Below are positions 24,437 through 32,362 of a DNA stretch of 64,000 bases, one piece after another; the stretch's first letter is position 1; every line of letters begins with the position of its first letter. Source of the stretch: SCTD01 sp046593875 (GTDB lineage Bacteria > Actinomycetota > Actinomycetes > Mycobacteriales > SCTD01); the NCBI GenBank assembly GCA_046593875.1, contig JBKJQQ010000241.1, positions 1 to 64,000 of the forward strand. The letters run 5' to 3'. Under the pieces are notes generated by a model, which made no database searches, was not told where the DNA came from, and saw only the letters and a list, made by a program, of their open reading frames with translations. The translations under genes and the position numbers were made by a program.

Positions 24437-25489
24437 ATGACCGCTGTCCCCGTTCGCAAGATCGTCACCGCTGGCAGCATCACCCTCGCGTTGGCGCTCG
24501 CCGCACCCGTTGCGGCCTTCGCCGACGCGGCCGTTCCCGCGAGTCCTAGTGACAAGAAGGCGTCGGAAGCGGAACGGACGCCCACGTCGTCCTCGTCGGC
24601 GCAGGCTCGTCCCGCGGGTAACTCGGGTGTGGGTGACGAGGACGCCAACGAGCGCAAGGTGACCCTCTGCCACGCGACCGGCAGCCAGAGCAATCCCTAC
24701 GAGCTCATCACGATCTCCAAGGCTGCCGTGCTGAACGGGCACGCCGACCACCAGGACGTCGAGGACATCATCCCGAGCTTCACCTACACCGACCGGGACG
24801 GAAAGACCCAGACCTTCGCCGCGCAGGGCGACCAGAGGATCCTGACCGCGCAGTGCGCCACGCCGGCTGACAACGGCGGCAACGGCGGGAACGGCGGCGA
24901 CGGCGGGAACGGCGGGAACGGCGGGAACGGCGGCAACAACGGCGGCGGCAACAACGGTGGCGGCAACAACGGCGGCGGCAACGGCAATCAGGCTCCGGCG
25001 AACGGCGGCGGCGTCCAGCAGCCGCAGCAGGCTCCGGCGAACGGCGGCGGCACGCCCGCACAGCCGCAGCAGCAGCCGGCCACTGTCGGCACGACTCAGC
25101 AGCCCGCGCAGGCGCCGGTCACCGGCGGCGGTGCCACGACGGCGGTGCAGCCCGTGATCGCGCCGGCGTCAACGCCCGTCGTCATCTCGGGCATGACGAA
25201 CGCACCGGCAGCCGCTGCGCCGACGCCCGTCGCGGGCGCACCGGTGAGCGCGCCGGCGGTCGCCGGCCAGGGCGTCGCCAGCACTGTGGTTGAAGCGGCC
25301 CCGGCCGGGTCGGGCGGCGGGCTCGTCACGGCGGCAGCGCGCGGTGCGGTCGGCCCCGCCGCCCTGCCCTTCACCGGCAGTAGCGACCTGAGCGTCCTGC
25401 TCGCCCTGGGCCTGGGTGTCCTCGGCGTGGGCGCGCTGGCCAACCGCGTCGGCGCCCGCGAGCAGCGGGCGGCGCACGCCGCTCGCTGA
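24437..25489 (+). CDS. LPFTG-anchored Gly/Asn- and Pro/Gln-rich surface protein
   Basis: A 350-residue exported wall protein. It has a signal peptide (about residues 1-29), a conserved exported module VTLCHATGSQSNPYELITIS...NGHADHQ (about residues 74-105), a GGN-repeat segment (about 145-183), a Pro/Gln/Ala-rich stalk and a C-terminal sorting signal: LPFTG at 310-314, hydrophobic helix and RxxAxxAAR tail. The CHATGS module occurs in other secreted actinobacterial proteins. ATG 24437 follows CAGGAG. Wall attachment by a sortase is expected; the only sortase gene in the window lies 17 kb away. Confidence 0.85.
   Translation: MTAVPVRKIVTAGSITLALALAAPVAAFADAAVPASPSDKKASEAERTPTSSSSAQARPAGNSGVGDEDANERKVTLCHATGSQSNPYELITISKAAVLNGHADHQDVEDIIPSFTYTDRDGKTQTFAAQGDQRILTAQCATPADNGGNGGNGGDGGNGGNGGNGGNNGGGNNGGGNNGGGNGNQAPANGGGVQQPQQAPANGGGTPAQPQQQPATVGTTQQPAQAPVTGGGATTAVQPVIAPASTPVVISGMTNAPAAAAPTPVAGAPVSAPAVAGQGVASTVVEAAPAGSGGGLVTAAARGAVGPAALPFTGSSDLSVLLALGLGVLGVGALANRVGAREQRAAHAAR
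24872..24987 (+). repeat. GGC-AAC (Gly-Gly-Asn) coding repeat
   Basis: Imperfect 9-bp units of the GGCGGGAAC type, repeated about a dozen times, encode the Gly/Asn linker of the LPFTG protein. Such tracts can vary in length between strains. Confidence 0.85.
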
Positions 25490-25501
25490 TCTGCGCGCCC
25501 A

Positions 25502-25538
25502 GAAGGCCGGTCACTGCTCGTCGCGGTGACCGGCCTTC
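25502..25538 (+). terminator. Strong hairpin terminator after the LPFTG gene
   Basis: GAAGGCCGGTCAC (25502-25514) and GTGACCGGCCTTC (25526-25538) form a perfect 13-bp stem with an 11-nt loop, 13 nt after the stop. Confidence 0.85.
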
Positions 25539-25595
25539 GGCGAATCAGGGCGCCTCTTCGATCAAGCGGCGCCCCCGGAGGGTCGACGTAGGAGG

Positions 25596-26423
25596 ATGCG
25601 CACGCCCCCTCTCCTGCTCGCCCTGGTCACCGTGTCCTGCGTCGTCTCCGCTCCGGCGCACGCCGCGATGACCACACCGAAGTTCTCCCAGCCGGTCGAA
25701 CGTCTCGCCGCCTACGACCCGCAGAGCACCTGCAGCCCGACCGCCAAGCCGGGCACCAGTCGCTTCGCGGCCGCCGTCGTCCGGTCCTACGCGGGCACCG
25801 GGACATACGGCATCGTCCGCGCCTGCCACCTCGGGGGACGCAGCGAGCACAAGGAGGGACGCGCCTGGGACTGGCGGGTCGACGCGGCGGACCCGAAGCA
25901 GCGGGCTCAGGCGCACGACTTACTGCGCTGGCTGTTCGCCAGCGACGCGCTGGGCAACCGCGCGGCCAACGCCCGGCGGGTCGGCCTCATGTACCTGATC
26001 CACGACCGCAAGATCTGGTCGGCGTACGGCGCCGGGACCGGGTGGCGCCCCTACACGGGACCCAACCCGCACACCGACCACATGCACATGTCGTTCAGCC
26101 GGGCCGGCGCGAAGGCCCAGACGTCGTGGCACACCGCCGTCGGGTCCGGCGCTGTCACCGGCACTCCCCGAGTTCTGCCCGTGCCGACCCGCACCGCGCC
26201 GCTCCCGGCGCCCAAGCGCAACCCCACCCCGGCCCGGCCCGACCGGCTGCCCAGCGCGGACCGCGATGCCGAGGGCGGCTGGCGGCCGGCCGACCACCAC
26301 GGGCGCGAGGAGAGCCGTGGGGACGGCAAGCGCACCAGGGCGCAGCGCGACGCCCAGGACCGCCGCGACGAGCAAACTGACCCTCGTGACGTCGGCCGTG
26401 AGGGCCGCCGTCGAGGCTGGTAG
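25596..26423 (+). CDS. Secreted LAS-peptidase-like protein
   Basis: A 275-residue exported protein. A signal peptide covers residues 1-23. The central domain carries SEHKEGRAWDW (His85, Asp92) and HTDHMHMSF (His162, His164), matching the SxHxxGxAxD and HxH zinc motifs of LAS metallopeptidases such as VanY-type carboxypeptidases. The fold may belong to the ARB_07466-like group. After about residue 175 the tail is Pro-, then Arg/Asp-rich and disordered. It may trim peptidoglycan; this is inferred from motifs. The gene stands alone after a terminator. Confidence 0.7.
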   Translation: MRTPPLLLALVTVSCVVSAPAHAAMTTPKFSQPVERLAAYDPQSTCSPTAKPGTSRFAAAVVRSYAGTGTYGIVRACHLGGRSEHKEGRAWDWRVDAADPKQRAQAHDLLRWLFASDALGNRAANARRVGLMYLIHDRKIWSAYGAGTGWRPYTGPNPHTDHMHMSFSRAGAKAQTSWHTAVGSGAVTGTPRVLPVPTRTAPLPAPKRNPTPARPDRLPSADRDAEGGWRPADHHGREESRGDGKRTRAQRDAQDRRDEQTDPRDVGREGRRRGW

Positions 26424-26435
26424 GCGTCTCTTCGG

Positions 26436-27908
26436 CTAGGAGTCGACCTGCGCCGCCGCGTCGAGAGCGTCGTCCAGGCGTCGCTCTCCGCCCGGCTCGC
26501 CGTCCTCGACCGCCTGCACCGCACGGGAGACCTCGATCATCGTCTCGCGGTCGACGACCTTGACCCGCTCGCGCGGCGTGTCGCCGACGGGGCCGTACGC
26601 CTCGCCGAGGGCGAGCTCGTGGGCGTCCAGGAGCTGCCAGCCGTCCCACGTCGTGTAGGCGATGCCTTGGGCGTGCAGGAACTCGGTGACCGCCTCCACC
26701 GACGGCTCGGCCGCCTCGGGCATCGTGTCGAGATCGTCGAGCATCGAGCCGATGGTCTCGATCGCGTCGCCCTTGGTGTGCCCGATCAGGCCGACCGGGC
26801 CGCGCTTGACCCAGCCGTTGACGTAGACGCCCGGCAGCGGCGCGCCGTCCAGACCCAGCACGCGGCCGCGCGCGTGCGGCACGACGTGGTTGCTGGCATC
26901 CCAGGGCAGGCCGGGCAGCTCGCTGGAGCGGTAGCCGACGCAGCGGTAGACCGCCTGCACGGGCCAGTCGTGGAACTCCCCCGTACCGCGAACGTTGCCG
27001 TCGCCGGTCAGCTCGGTGCGCTCGGTCCGGAACGACTCGACGCGCCCATCGCCGGTGACCTCGACCGGCGACTCGAAGAAGTGCAGCCAGAGCTTGCGCG
27101 GGCGGTCGCCCAGGCCCTTGTCGGCGGTGCGCATCGCGTACTTCTCGAGCTCGCGCACCACCAGCTTGGTCTGGTTGTCGGAGTTGATCGCGGCGACCGA
27201 GCCGTCGTCGTACTCGATGTCCTCGGGGTTGACCAGGACCTCGACGTTGGGCGAGTGGTCGAGCTCGCGCAGCTCTAGCGGCGTGAACTTCGCCTGGGCC
27301 GGCCCGCGCCGGGCGAAGACGTGGACCTCCTTCACCGGCGAGGCCTTGAGCCCCCGGTAGACGTTGTCCGGGATCTCGGTCACCAGCAGCTCGTCGGCCG
27401 TCTTGGACAGCATCCGGGCGACGTCCAGGCCGACGTTGCCGGCGCCGACGACGGCGATCGACCCGGCGTCCAGCGGCCACTCGCGCGGCACGTCCGGGTG
27501 GCCGTCGAACCAGGACACGAAGTCGGCGCCGCCGTAGCTGCCCGGCAGGTCGATCCCGGGGATGTCGAGGTCGCGGTCCTTCTCGGCGCCGGTCGTGAAC
27601 ACGACCGCGTCGTAGTAGCGGCGCAGGTCCTCGAGCTTGACGTCGACGCCGTACTCCACATTGCCCAGCAGCCGGATCTGCGGCTTGGACAGCACCTGGT
27701 GCAGCGCCTTGACGATGCCCTTGATGCGCGGGTGGTCCGGCGCGACGCCGTAGCGGATCAGGCCGAAGGGCGCGGGCTGGCGCTCGTACAGGTCGATCGA
27801 GACCGGGGTGTCGGACTTCATCAGCACGTCGGCGGCGTAGATGCCGGCGGGGCCGGCGCCCACGATCGCCACCCGCAGCGGGCGGTCCTGCGTCCCTGGG
27901 CGCGCCAC
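26436..27908 (-). CDS. fprA: Ferredoxin/adrenodoxin-type NADP reductase
   Basis: FAD enzyme of the FprA family that passes electrons between NADPH and ferredoxin. The 490-residue protein has an FAD-binding GAGPAG at residues 17-22, an NADP-binding VVGAGNVGLDVARML, and the conserved C-terminal NGWVKRGPVGLIGHTKGDA. GTG 27908 has GAGGAG upstream and starts nine residues before the first strand. Length is slightly over the usual 450-460. It is a single-gene unit, convergent with the secreted peptidase-like gene 12 nt away. Confidence 0.93.
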   Translation of the reverse strand: MARPGTQDRPLRVAIVGAGPAGIYAADVLMKSDTPVSIDLYERQPAPFGLIRYGVAPDHPRIKGIVKALHQVLSKPQIRLLGNVEYGVDVKLEDLRRYYDAVVFTTGAEKDRDLDIPGIDLPGSYGGADFVSWFDGHPDVPREWPLDAGSIAVVGAGNVGLDVARMLSKTADELLVTEIPDNVYRGLKASPVKEVHVFARRGPAQAKFTPLELRELDHSPNVEVLVNPEDIEYDDGSVAAINSDNQTKLVVRELEKYAMRTADKGLGDRPRKLWLHFFESPVEVTGDGRVESFRTERTELTGDGNVRGTGEFHDWPVQAVYRCVGYRSSELPGLPWDASNHVVPHARGRVLGLDGAPLPGVYVNGWVKRGPVGLIGHTKGDAIETIGSMLDDLDTMPEAAEPSVEAVTEFLHAQGIAYTTWDGWQLLDAHELALGEAYGPVGDTPRERVKVVDRETMIEVSRAVQAVEDGEPGGERRLDDALDAAAQVDS

Positions 27909-28000
27909 GGGGTCTCCTCGACGTCGACGGTCTGGATCGATCCTCCCATTGTCACCGTCGACAAGCAGACTTCGCGCCGGCCGGAGGTGACCTGCACCAC

Positions 28001-28555
28001 CTAGAGCAGACCCGCCAGCAGCACCAGGCCGAGGACGGCGAACAGCCCAGCGGTGCCCAGGCGCACAGCCCGGACCGGCAGGCGCCGGAACAGCGCCATG
28101 CCCAGCACGATGGCCAGCGCGTCGGCCAGCACGAAGCCCACTGTGCCGCCCAGCCACGTCCACAGTGGCGCCTCGCGGGTGGCCAGTGCCGCGGTCGCCA
28201 GCATCGTCTTGTCGCCCAGCTCGGCGACGAACAGCGCCCCGAAGCTCAGCAGCACGGTCGAGCCCGCGCGGGCAGGGGTCAGCGGTCCGGCGTCGTCACT
28301 GCGGCGCAGGACGAGCGCGGCGGCCACCAGGAAGCTCAGTGCCGCGACGACCGTGACGGTGCGCAGGGGGACGGCGGAGGCCAGTGCGGCGCCGAGGCCG
28401 GCCGACAGGCCCTGCAGCAGCAGTGCGGCCAGGCTGACTCCCGCGAGGACCTGCAGCGCCGGCCGCCGGGCCGCGAGGGTCATCGCCAGCAGCTGGCTCT
28501 TATCGCCGAGCTCGGCGAGGAACACCACGCCGAGGGCGAGCAAGAAGGCGTACAA
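28001..28555 (-). CDS. UPF0016/Gdt1-family manganese exporter
   Basis: A 184-residue membrane protein with about six helices and two copies of the family motif ELGDK(S/T): residues 15-20 and 112-117. This family exports Mn(II) or exchanges Ca/Mn (MneA in Vibrio, TMEM165 in man). The start is set to TTG 28555, with GGACGGAG upstream, because the longer frame would run through a riboswitch. The yybP-ykoY element at 28611-28728 and a hairpin over the ribosome site imply induction by manganese. Confidence 0.85.
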   Translation of the reverse strand: MYAFLLALGVVFLAELGDKSQLLAMTLAARRPALQVLAGVSLAALLLQGLSAGLGAALASAVPLRTVTVVAALSFLVAAALVLRRSDDAGPLTPARAGSTVLLSFGALFVAELGDKTMLATAALATREAPLWTWLGGTVGFVLADALAIVLGMALFRRLPVRAVRLGTAGLFAVLGLVLLAGLL

Positions 28556-28562
28556 CGCGTCT

Positions 28563-28580
28563 CCGTCCCGGCCGGGACGG
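28563..28580 (-). promoter_or_regulatory. Hairpin over the ribosome site of the Mn exporter gene
   Basis: CCGTCCC-GGCC-GGGACGG forms a 7-bp stem. Its 3' arm contains most of the GGACGGAG that would serve as ribosome site for TTG 28555. It is the likely expression platform of the riboswitch, acting on translation. Confidence 0.55.
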
Positions 28581-28610
28581 CTGCGGGGGGACGCCTCCGG
28601 CCCGGCAGTC

Positions 28611-28728
28611 GTCTGCCGTGGGCCGAAGGTCTCGCCCGCCCACCTCGAGAGGTGGACCCGGCTGACCGGGCTTGCCCGAGGGCGCGCCAGCATGTCGACC
28701 AACCGGTGAGGGGGCTACTCCCCTTCGT
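28611..28728 (-). ncRNA. yybP-ykoY manganese riboswitch
   Basis: On the minus strand the conserved pieces come in order: AAGGGGAGUAGC (28725-28714), GUCGACAUGCU (28699-28689), and GGCGAGACCUUCGGCC (ending near 28620). These are the landmark loops of the Mn(II)-sensing yybP-ykoY RNA. It precedes a UPF0016 transporter gene, one of its usual targets. Confidence 0.85.
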
Positions 28729-28751
28729 TCGTACGAGGAGCAGTCTAGCGG

Positions 28752-29858
28752 TCAGCCGAGCCGGACGAGGCGGACCGACGGGGCGTCGTACACGCGGCGG
28801 ACCACGACGCGGCCCAGGGTGGCCGAGGCGTCGACCATGTAGCCGTGCCCGAGGTAGACGCCCAGGTGCGGCTGGTCCGGGCGGTCGTAGACGACCAGGT
28901 CGCCGACGCGGGCATCGGCCAGCGCGACCGGCTTCGCCTTGGCCAGCAGGGCTTTCCGGTCGCTGGGGAGCGCCCCTCCCCCGGCGTGCTTCCACGCGGC
29001 GGTGACCAGCGAGACGTCGTTCCAGGCGGTGGGTCCGACGGGGCGGCCCGCGACGGACTTGGCGTTGGCGGCGGACTTGAGGGCGAGGGTGCTGGAGGGG
29101 GCCTTCTGGACGCCGGGCAGGCCGGCGAGCGGGGCGAGGGCGGGCTTGGCGGCGGGCTTGGCGACAGCGGTCGGCTTGGCGATCGGCTTGGCGACCGGCT
29201 TGGCCACCGGCTTGGCGATCGGCTTGGCCACCGGCTTGACGACCGGCTCGGTGCTCGTCGTCGTCCCGCTGATCGACCGGGGCGCGGCGGCAGCGGCCGG
29301 TGAGTCGGCCACCGGTGCTGAGGGCAGCGGCGCAGGCAGCGGGGGCGGCGTCCACGGCGTGACGGCGGGCATCCCCGGCCGGGGTACCCGTCCGTACCGC
29401 ACCACGCCGGTCGACCAGATCCGCCGCTCGACGACGGTGGACTTGGACCGCCCGGCGTCGAGCATGTAGCCGCCGCCGGACACGATCCCGACGTGCGTGA
29501 CGGGGTGGCCGAAGAAGACCAGGTCACCGCGCAGCGCCTGCTCCTGCGGGATCGGCACCACCCAGGCCTGCTGGTCGCGGGAGACGCGTGGCATGTCCTC
29601 GGCGCCGCCGACCGTCCGCCACAGCGAGGTGAATCCCGAGCAGTCCCAGCCGTCCGGGCCGTTCCCGCCCCAGACGTAGGGGTCGCCGAGCTGGTTGCGG
29701 GCGACGTGCAGCACGTCCGCGGCGGCCTGGTCCGGTGCGCCGTCCAGCGGCGAGGCGGCCCCGCTCTTGGCGAAGGTGGTGCCGCCGGCGAGGGCCAGGC
29801 AGGCCAGGACGAGACCGACAGCGCGCAGACGCAGTCCGGATGTGCGGACGTGCGACAC
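28752..29858 (-). CDS. Secreted tandem NlpC/P60 protein, second domain lacking Cys
   Basis: A 368-residue exported protein. The signal peptide covers about residues 1-30. The first NlpC/P60 domain (about 48-150) has Cys73 in WDCSGF and His122 in THVGIV and should cut peptidoglycan peptides. A linker of repeated VAKP(I/V)AKP units (about 205-240) follows. The last 90 residues look like a second NlpC/P60 domain: AWNDVSLVTAAWKHAG sits where DCSGLV should be, and His331 in HLGVYLG is kept. The cysteine is missing. GTG 29858 follows AGGAGG. Confidence 0.82.
   Translation of the reverse strand: MSHVRTSGLRLRAVGLVLACLALAGGTTFAKSGAASPLDGAPDQAAADVLHVARNQLGDPYVWGGNGPDGWDCSGFTSLWRTVGGAEDMPRVSRDQQAWVVPIPQEQALRGDLVFFGHPVTHVGIVSGGGYMLDAGRSKSTVVERRIWSTGVVRYGRVPRPGMPAVTPWTPPPLPAPLPSAPVADSPAAAAAPRSISGTTTSTEPVVKPVAKPIAKPVAKPVAKPIAKPTAVAKPAAKPALAPLAGLPGVQKAPSSTLALKSAANAKSVAGRPVGPTAWNDVSLVTAAWKHAGGGALPSDRKALLAKAKPVALADARVGDLVVYDRPDQPHLGVYLGHGYMVDASATLGRVVVRRVYDAPSVRLVRLG
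29155..29245. repeat. 12-bp coding repeat (Ala-Lys-Pro linker)
   Basis: Near-identical units of the GGCTTGGC(G/C)A(C/T)C type encode repeated (V/I)AKP in the linker of the NlpC/P60 protein. Basic Pro-Lys repeats often bind the cell wall. Confidence 0.8.
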
Positions 29859-29940
29859 GGCGCGCCTCCTGGTGTTCGAGTGACTGATGTTGTACCGGTC
29901 CTCGGCGCGCTTGGGGGGCTGCCTGAGCAATCAGGACGAA

Positions 29941-30381
29941 CTACACGGTTGTGACCTGCTCCTGCAGCGCCCGCACGCCGAGGGCGGTCGCCCCGGCGGC
30001 GACGACCACCAGCCCGAGGCCGGCCCCCTTGCTGACCCGGCCCTTGAGCAGGGCGCCGGTCACGGCGAGGGCGTCCACGCCGTCGGACAGCACCCCGCCG
30101 GCCAGCCACAGCCGGGAGGCTGCGCGGTCGGGGCTGCGCAGCGCGGCGAAGGTCCCCAGACCGAGCGCGATCTCCCGGGCGCCGAGCATCTGCACGGCCC
30201 AGCCCATCTTGGTGGCGCTCGCCGAGTCGACGCCGAGCGCCTGCGGGACCGCACGCGGCCGGACGACCATCACCGTGCCGATGCCCGCGCGGCCCAGCGC
30301 GAGCTGCGTCGGCGTCGCCCGGTCGAGCACCGCCTGCAGTGCCGACCGGCGAGCGATCTGGGGGCGGGTGCGCAGCAGCAT
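29941..30381 (-). CDS. Hypothetical membrane protein
   Basis: A 146-residue protein with about four hydrophobic segments: LALGRAGIGTVMVVRPRAV, MLGAREIALGLGTFAAL, LWLAGGVLSDGVDALAVTGAL and LGLVVVAAGATALGVRAL. The layout resembles small DUF4267-type membrane proteins, but I do not assign a family. ATG 30381 follows CTGGAG. It is divergent from rbpA with 124 nt between. Confidence 0.65.
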   Translation of the reverse strand: MLLRTRPQIARRSALQAVLDRATPTQLALGRAGIGTVMVVRPRAVPQALGVDSASATKMGWAVQMLGAREIALGLGTFAALRSPDRAASRLWLAGGVLSDGVDALAVTGALLKGRVSKGAGLGLVVVAAGATALGVRALQEQVTTV

Positions 30382-30444
30382 GCGGGCTCCAGGGGGTGCG
30401 GGGGCGACGCCGAACGGCGCCGCAGGTGTCCGCGGCGCTGTGCC

Positions 30445-30472
30445 GGGAATCCTCCAGGCTGTCTGCACGTTG
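30445..30472 (+). promoter_or_regulatory. Sigma-R-type promoter of rbpA
   Basis: GGGAAT (30445-30450), exactly 18 nt, then GTTG (30469-30472). This equals the sigma-R (thiol-oxidative stress) consensus GGGAAT-N18-GTT of Streptomyces, where rbpA is a known target. Transcription would start near 30480, about 25 nt before the ATG. Confidence 0.8.
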
Positions 30473-30505
30473 TCACGGCAGACGTCCTGACCCTGGAGGC
30501 ACCCC

Positions 30506-30892
30506 ATGAGCGACCGCGTCCTGCGAGGCACCCGACTCGGCTCGGTGAGCTACGAGAGCGACCGCCACACCGAGTTCGCGCCTCGCCAGCGGACCGCTTA
30601 CGACTGCGCCAACGGCCACGAGACGGCCATGCCGTTCGCCGCCGAGGCCGAGATCCCGTCGAGCTGGGAGTGCCGCGTCTGCGGTGCCACCGCGCTGCTC
30701 CGCGACGGCGCTCAGCCCGAGGAGAAGAAGGGCAAGCCGGCCCGCACCCACTGGGACATGCTGCTCGAGCGCCGCTCCACCGCCGAGCTCGAGGAGGTCC
30801 TGGCCGAGCGCCTGGCCGTCCTGCACGACCACCAGGGCAAGGTCAAGGCGGCGCTCAAGAGCGAGCGCGCCAAGGACAGGAAGAGCGCCTAG
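30506..30892 (+). CDS. rbpA: RNA polymerase-binding protein RbpA
   Basis: Actinobacteria-specific factor that binds RNA polymerase holoenzyme and the principal sigma factor and helps promoter opening. The 128-residue protein has the conserved MSDRVLRGTRLGSVSYE start, a zinc-ribbon-like core (YDCANGH ... WECRVCG) and the sigma-interaction region TPWDMLLERR-like (HWDMLLERRSTAELEEVL). GGAGG precedes the ATG. A sigma-R promoter lies upstream and a terminator directly downstream, so it is monocistronic. Confidence 0.96.
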   Translation: MSDRVLRGTRLGSVSYESDRHTEFAPRQRTAYDCANGHETAMPFAAEAEIPSSWECRVCGATALLRDGAQPEEKKGKPARTHWDMLLERRSTAELEEVLAERLAVLHDHQGKVKAALKSERAKDRKSA

Positions 30893-30906
30893 TACCTGCT
30901 CGTACG

Positions 30907-30935
30907 ACGGGCCGCCTCCCTCGGAGGCGGCCCGT
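30907..30935 (+). terminator. Terminator after rbpA
   Basis: ACGGGCCGCCTCC and GGAGGCGGCCCGT form a 13-bp stem with a 3-nt loop 14 nt after the rbpA stop, followed by a pyrimidine-rich stretch (TCGCCTTCCTTCCCC). The rest of the gap to 31092 shows no gene. Confidence 0.88.
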
Positions 30936-31092
30936 TCGCCTTCCTTCCCCAGGGCCGCTCCCCCGCGGCCGGCCCCTCGGGGCCCACGCCCGGCCGGCCC
31001 TCCCGGCCGCGATCTTCCTCGCGTGCACCGCGACACGCGTGCAGACCGTGCACGCCGCAGCAGCCCGGAGATCCTGGAAGAGCAGCGACATG

Positions 31093-31611
31093 TCAGGCGG
31101 GCGGCAGCGGGCGCGGCGAAGGCGGTGGGCCGTCGCCCTCGTCTGCAGGCGGGCCCGGGGACGGGTCCACGACCTCGCCGTCCACCACGGTGCCGCGTCC
31201 GGGGCGGCGCATCCGGTCCGCCGCGAGCCCGCCCACCAGTCCGGCCACACCCAGCCGCTTGGTCACGAGTCCGAGGACGACCCGCCGGAGCGCGGCGCGG
31301 GTCGGCGGCAGCACGCAGGCCAGCCCGAAGACGTCCGTGGCGAAACCCGGCGTGAGCAGCAGGGCCCCGCCCAGGATGACCAGCGCCCCGTCGGCCACCT
31401 CCTTCGCGGGTACCCGCCCGGACTCCAGCGCCGACCGGAACGCCCTCCACGTACGAGCCCCCTCGCGCCGCAGCAGGTAGGCGCCCAGGACGGACATGAC
31501 CAGCAGCAGGGCGATCGTCGGCAACGCGCCGATGACCTGTCCGACCTGAACCAGCACGTAGATCTCGATGAGCGGGACGACGACCAGCGCAACGACCAGC
31601 AGGGCGGGCAC
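31093..31611 (-). CDS. fxsA: FxsA family membrane protein
   Basis: A 172-residue FxsA-like protein. The FxsA core is IEIYVLVQVGQVIGALPTI, GAYLLRREG, and GALVILGGALLLTPGFATDVFGL, with about three membrane segments, then a Pro-rich cytosolic tail. E. coli FxsA affects exclusion of phage T7; its basic role is unclear. GTG 31611 lies one base from the preceding stop, so it is the last gene of lnt-ppm-fxsA. Confidence 0.87.
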   Translation of the reverse strand: MPALLVVALVVVPLIEIYVLVQVGQVIGALPTIALLLVMSVLGAYLLRREGARTWRAFRSALESGRVPAKEVADGALVILGGALLLTPGFATDVFGLACVLPPTRAALRRVVLGLVTKRLGVAGLVGGLAADRMRRPGRGTVVDGEVVDPSPGPPADEGDGPPPSPRPLPPA

Positions 31612-31612
31612 G

Positions 31613-32362
31613 TCAGGTCCTGACCGGGGGCCGGACGCCGCGGGAGCGGCCGGAGCGCAGCCCCCACCAGGCCACCCGCCAGACCGCCTCGAGCACGATG
31701 GAGCGGTTCATCTTGGACTCGCCGCGCTCGCGCTCGACGAAGGTGATCGGGACCTCGACGACCTTCCAGCCGCCCTTCCAGGCTTGCCACGCCAGGTCGA
31801 TCTGGAAGCAGTAGCCCTGCGAGGCCACCTGTGCGAGCGGCAGCGCGTCGAGCACCTCGCGCCGGTAGGCCCGGTAGCCACCGGTCGCGTCCTGCACCGG
31901 CAGGCGGAGCAGCGTGCGGGCGTAGGCGCTGCCACCGCGGCTGAGGATCTCGCGTGACTTCGGCCAGTTGACGACCGAGCCCCCCGGTACCCAGCGGCTG
32001 CCGAGCACGAGGTCGGCGTGCTCGAGCGCGGCCAGTAGCCGCGGCAGCTGCTCGGGCTGGTGCGAGCCGTCGGCGTCCATCTCGACGACGACGTCGTACC
32101 CGTGCTCCTTCGCCCACGCGAAGCCGGCGATGTACGCCCCGCCGATGCCGTTCTTCTCGGTCCGGTGCAGCACGTGGACGCGCGGGTCGCCGGCGGCCAG
32201 CCGGTCCGCGATGACGCCCGTGCCGTCGGGGCTGTTGTCGTCGACGACAAGCAGGTGCACGGTCGGGACCGCGGTCAGCAGCCGCCCAGCGATGATCTCG
32301 AGGTTGTCCTTCTCGTCGTAGGTCGGGACGATCACCAGGACGCGGTCGAGGGGCGCCCTCAC
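31613..32362 (-). CDS. ppm1: Polyprenol monophosphomannose synthase
   Basis: GT2 glycosyltransferase that moves mannose from GDP-mannose to polyprenol phosphate, supplying mannan-type glycolipids and protein mannosylation. The 249-residue protein has IVPTYDEKDNL, VVDDNSPDGT, EMDADGSHQPEQLP and GGYRAYRR. No membrane helices are present, as in other Ppm catalytic domains. GTG 32362 overlaps the lnt stop by 4 bp. In M. tuberculosis the two functions are fused in Ppm1; here they are separate and adjacent. Confidence 0.9.
   Translation of the reverse strand: MRAPLDRVLVIVPTYDEKDNLEIIAGRLLTAVPTVHLLVVDDNSPDGTGVIADRLAAGDPRVHVLHRTEKNGIGGAYIAGFAWAKEHGYDVVVEMDADGSHQPEQLPRLLAALEHADLVLGSRWVPGGSVVNWPKSREILSRGGSAYARTLLRLPVQDATGGYRAYRREVLDALPLAQVASQGYCFQIDLAWQAWKGGWKVVEVPITFVERERGESKMNRSIVLEAVWRVAWWGLRSGRSRGVRPPVRT

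Noticed and set aside
24872..24987. Short direct repeats as a CRISPR array
   Set aside because: Units of 6-9 bp without spacers, inside a reading frame; a Gly-Asn coding repeat.
28556..28702. ATG at 28702 as start of the Mn exporter
   Set aside because: The added stretch lies inside the yybP-ykoY aptamer and gives an unlikely basic N-terminus; family members begin right at the first helix, as TTG 28555 does.
29868..29890. GTTCGA near the NlpC/P60 start as an SOS box
   Set aside because: Only one half-site is present; no second arm at the 4-nt spacing.
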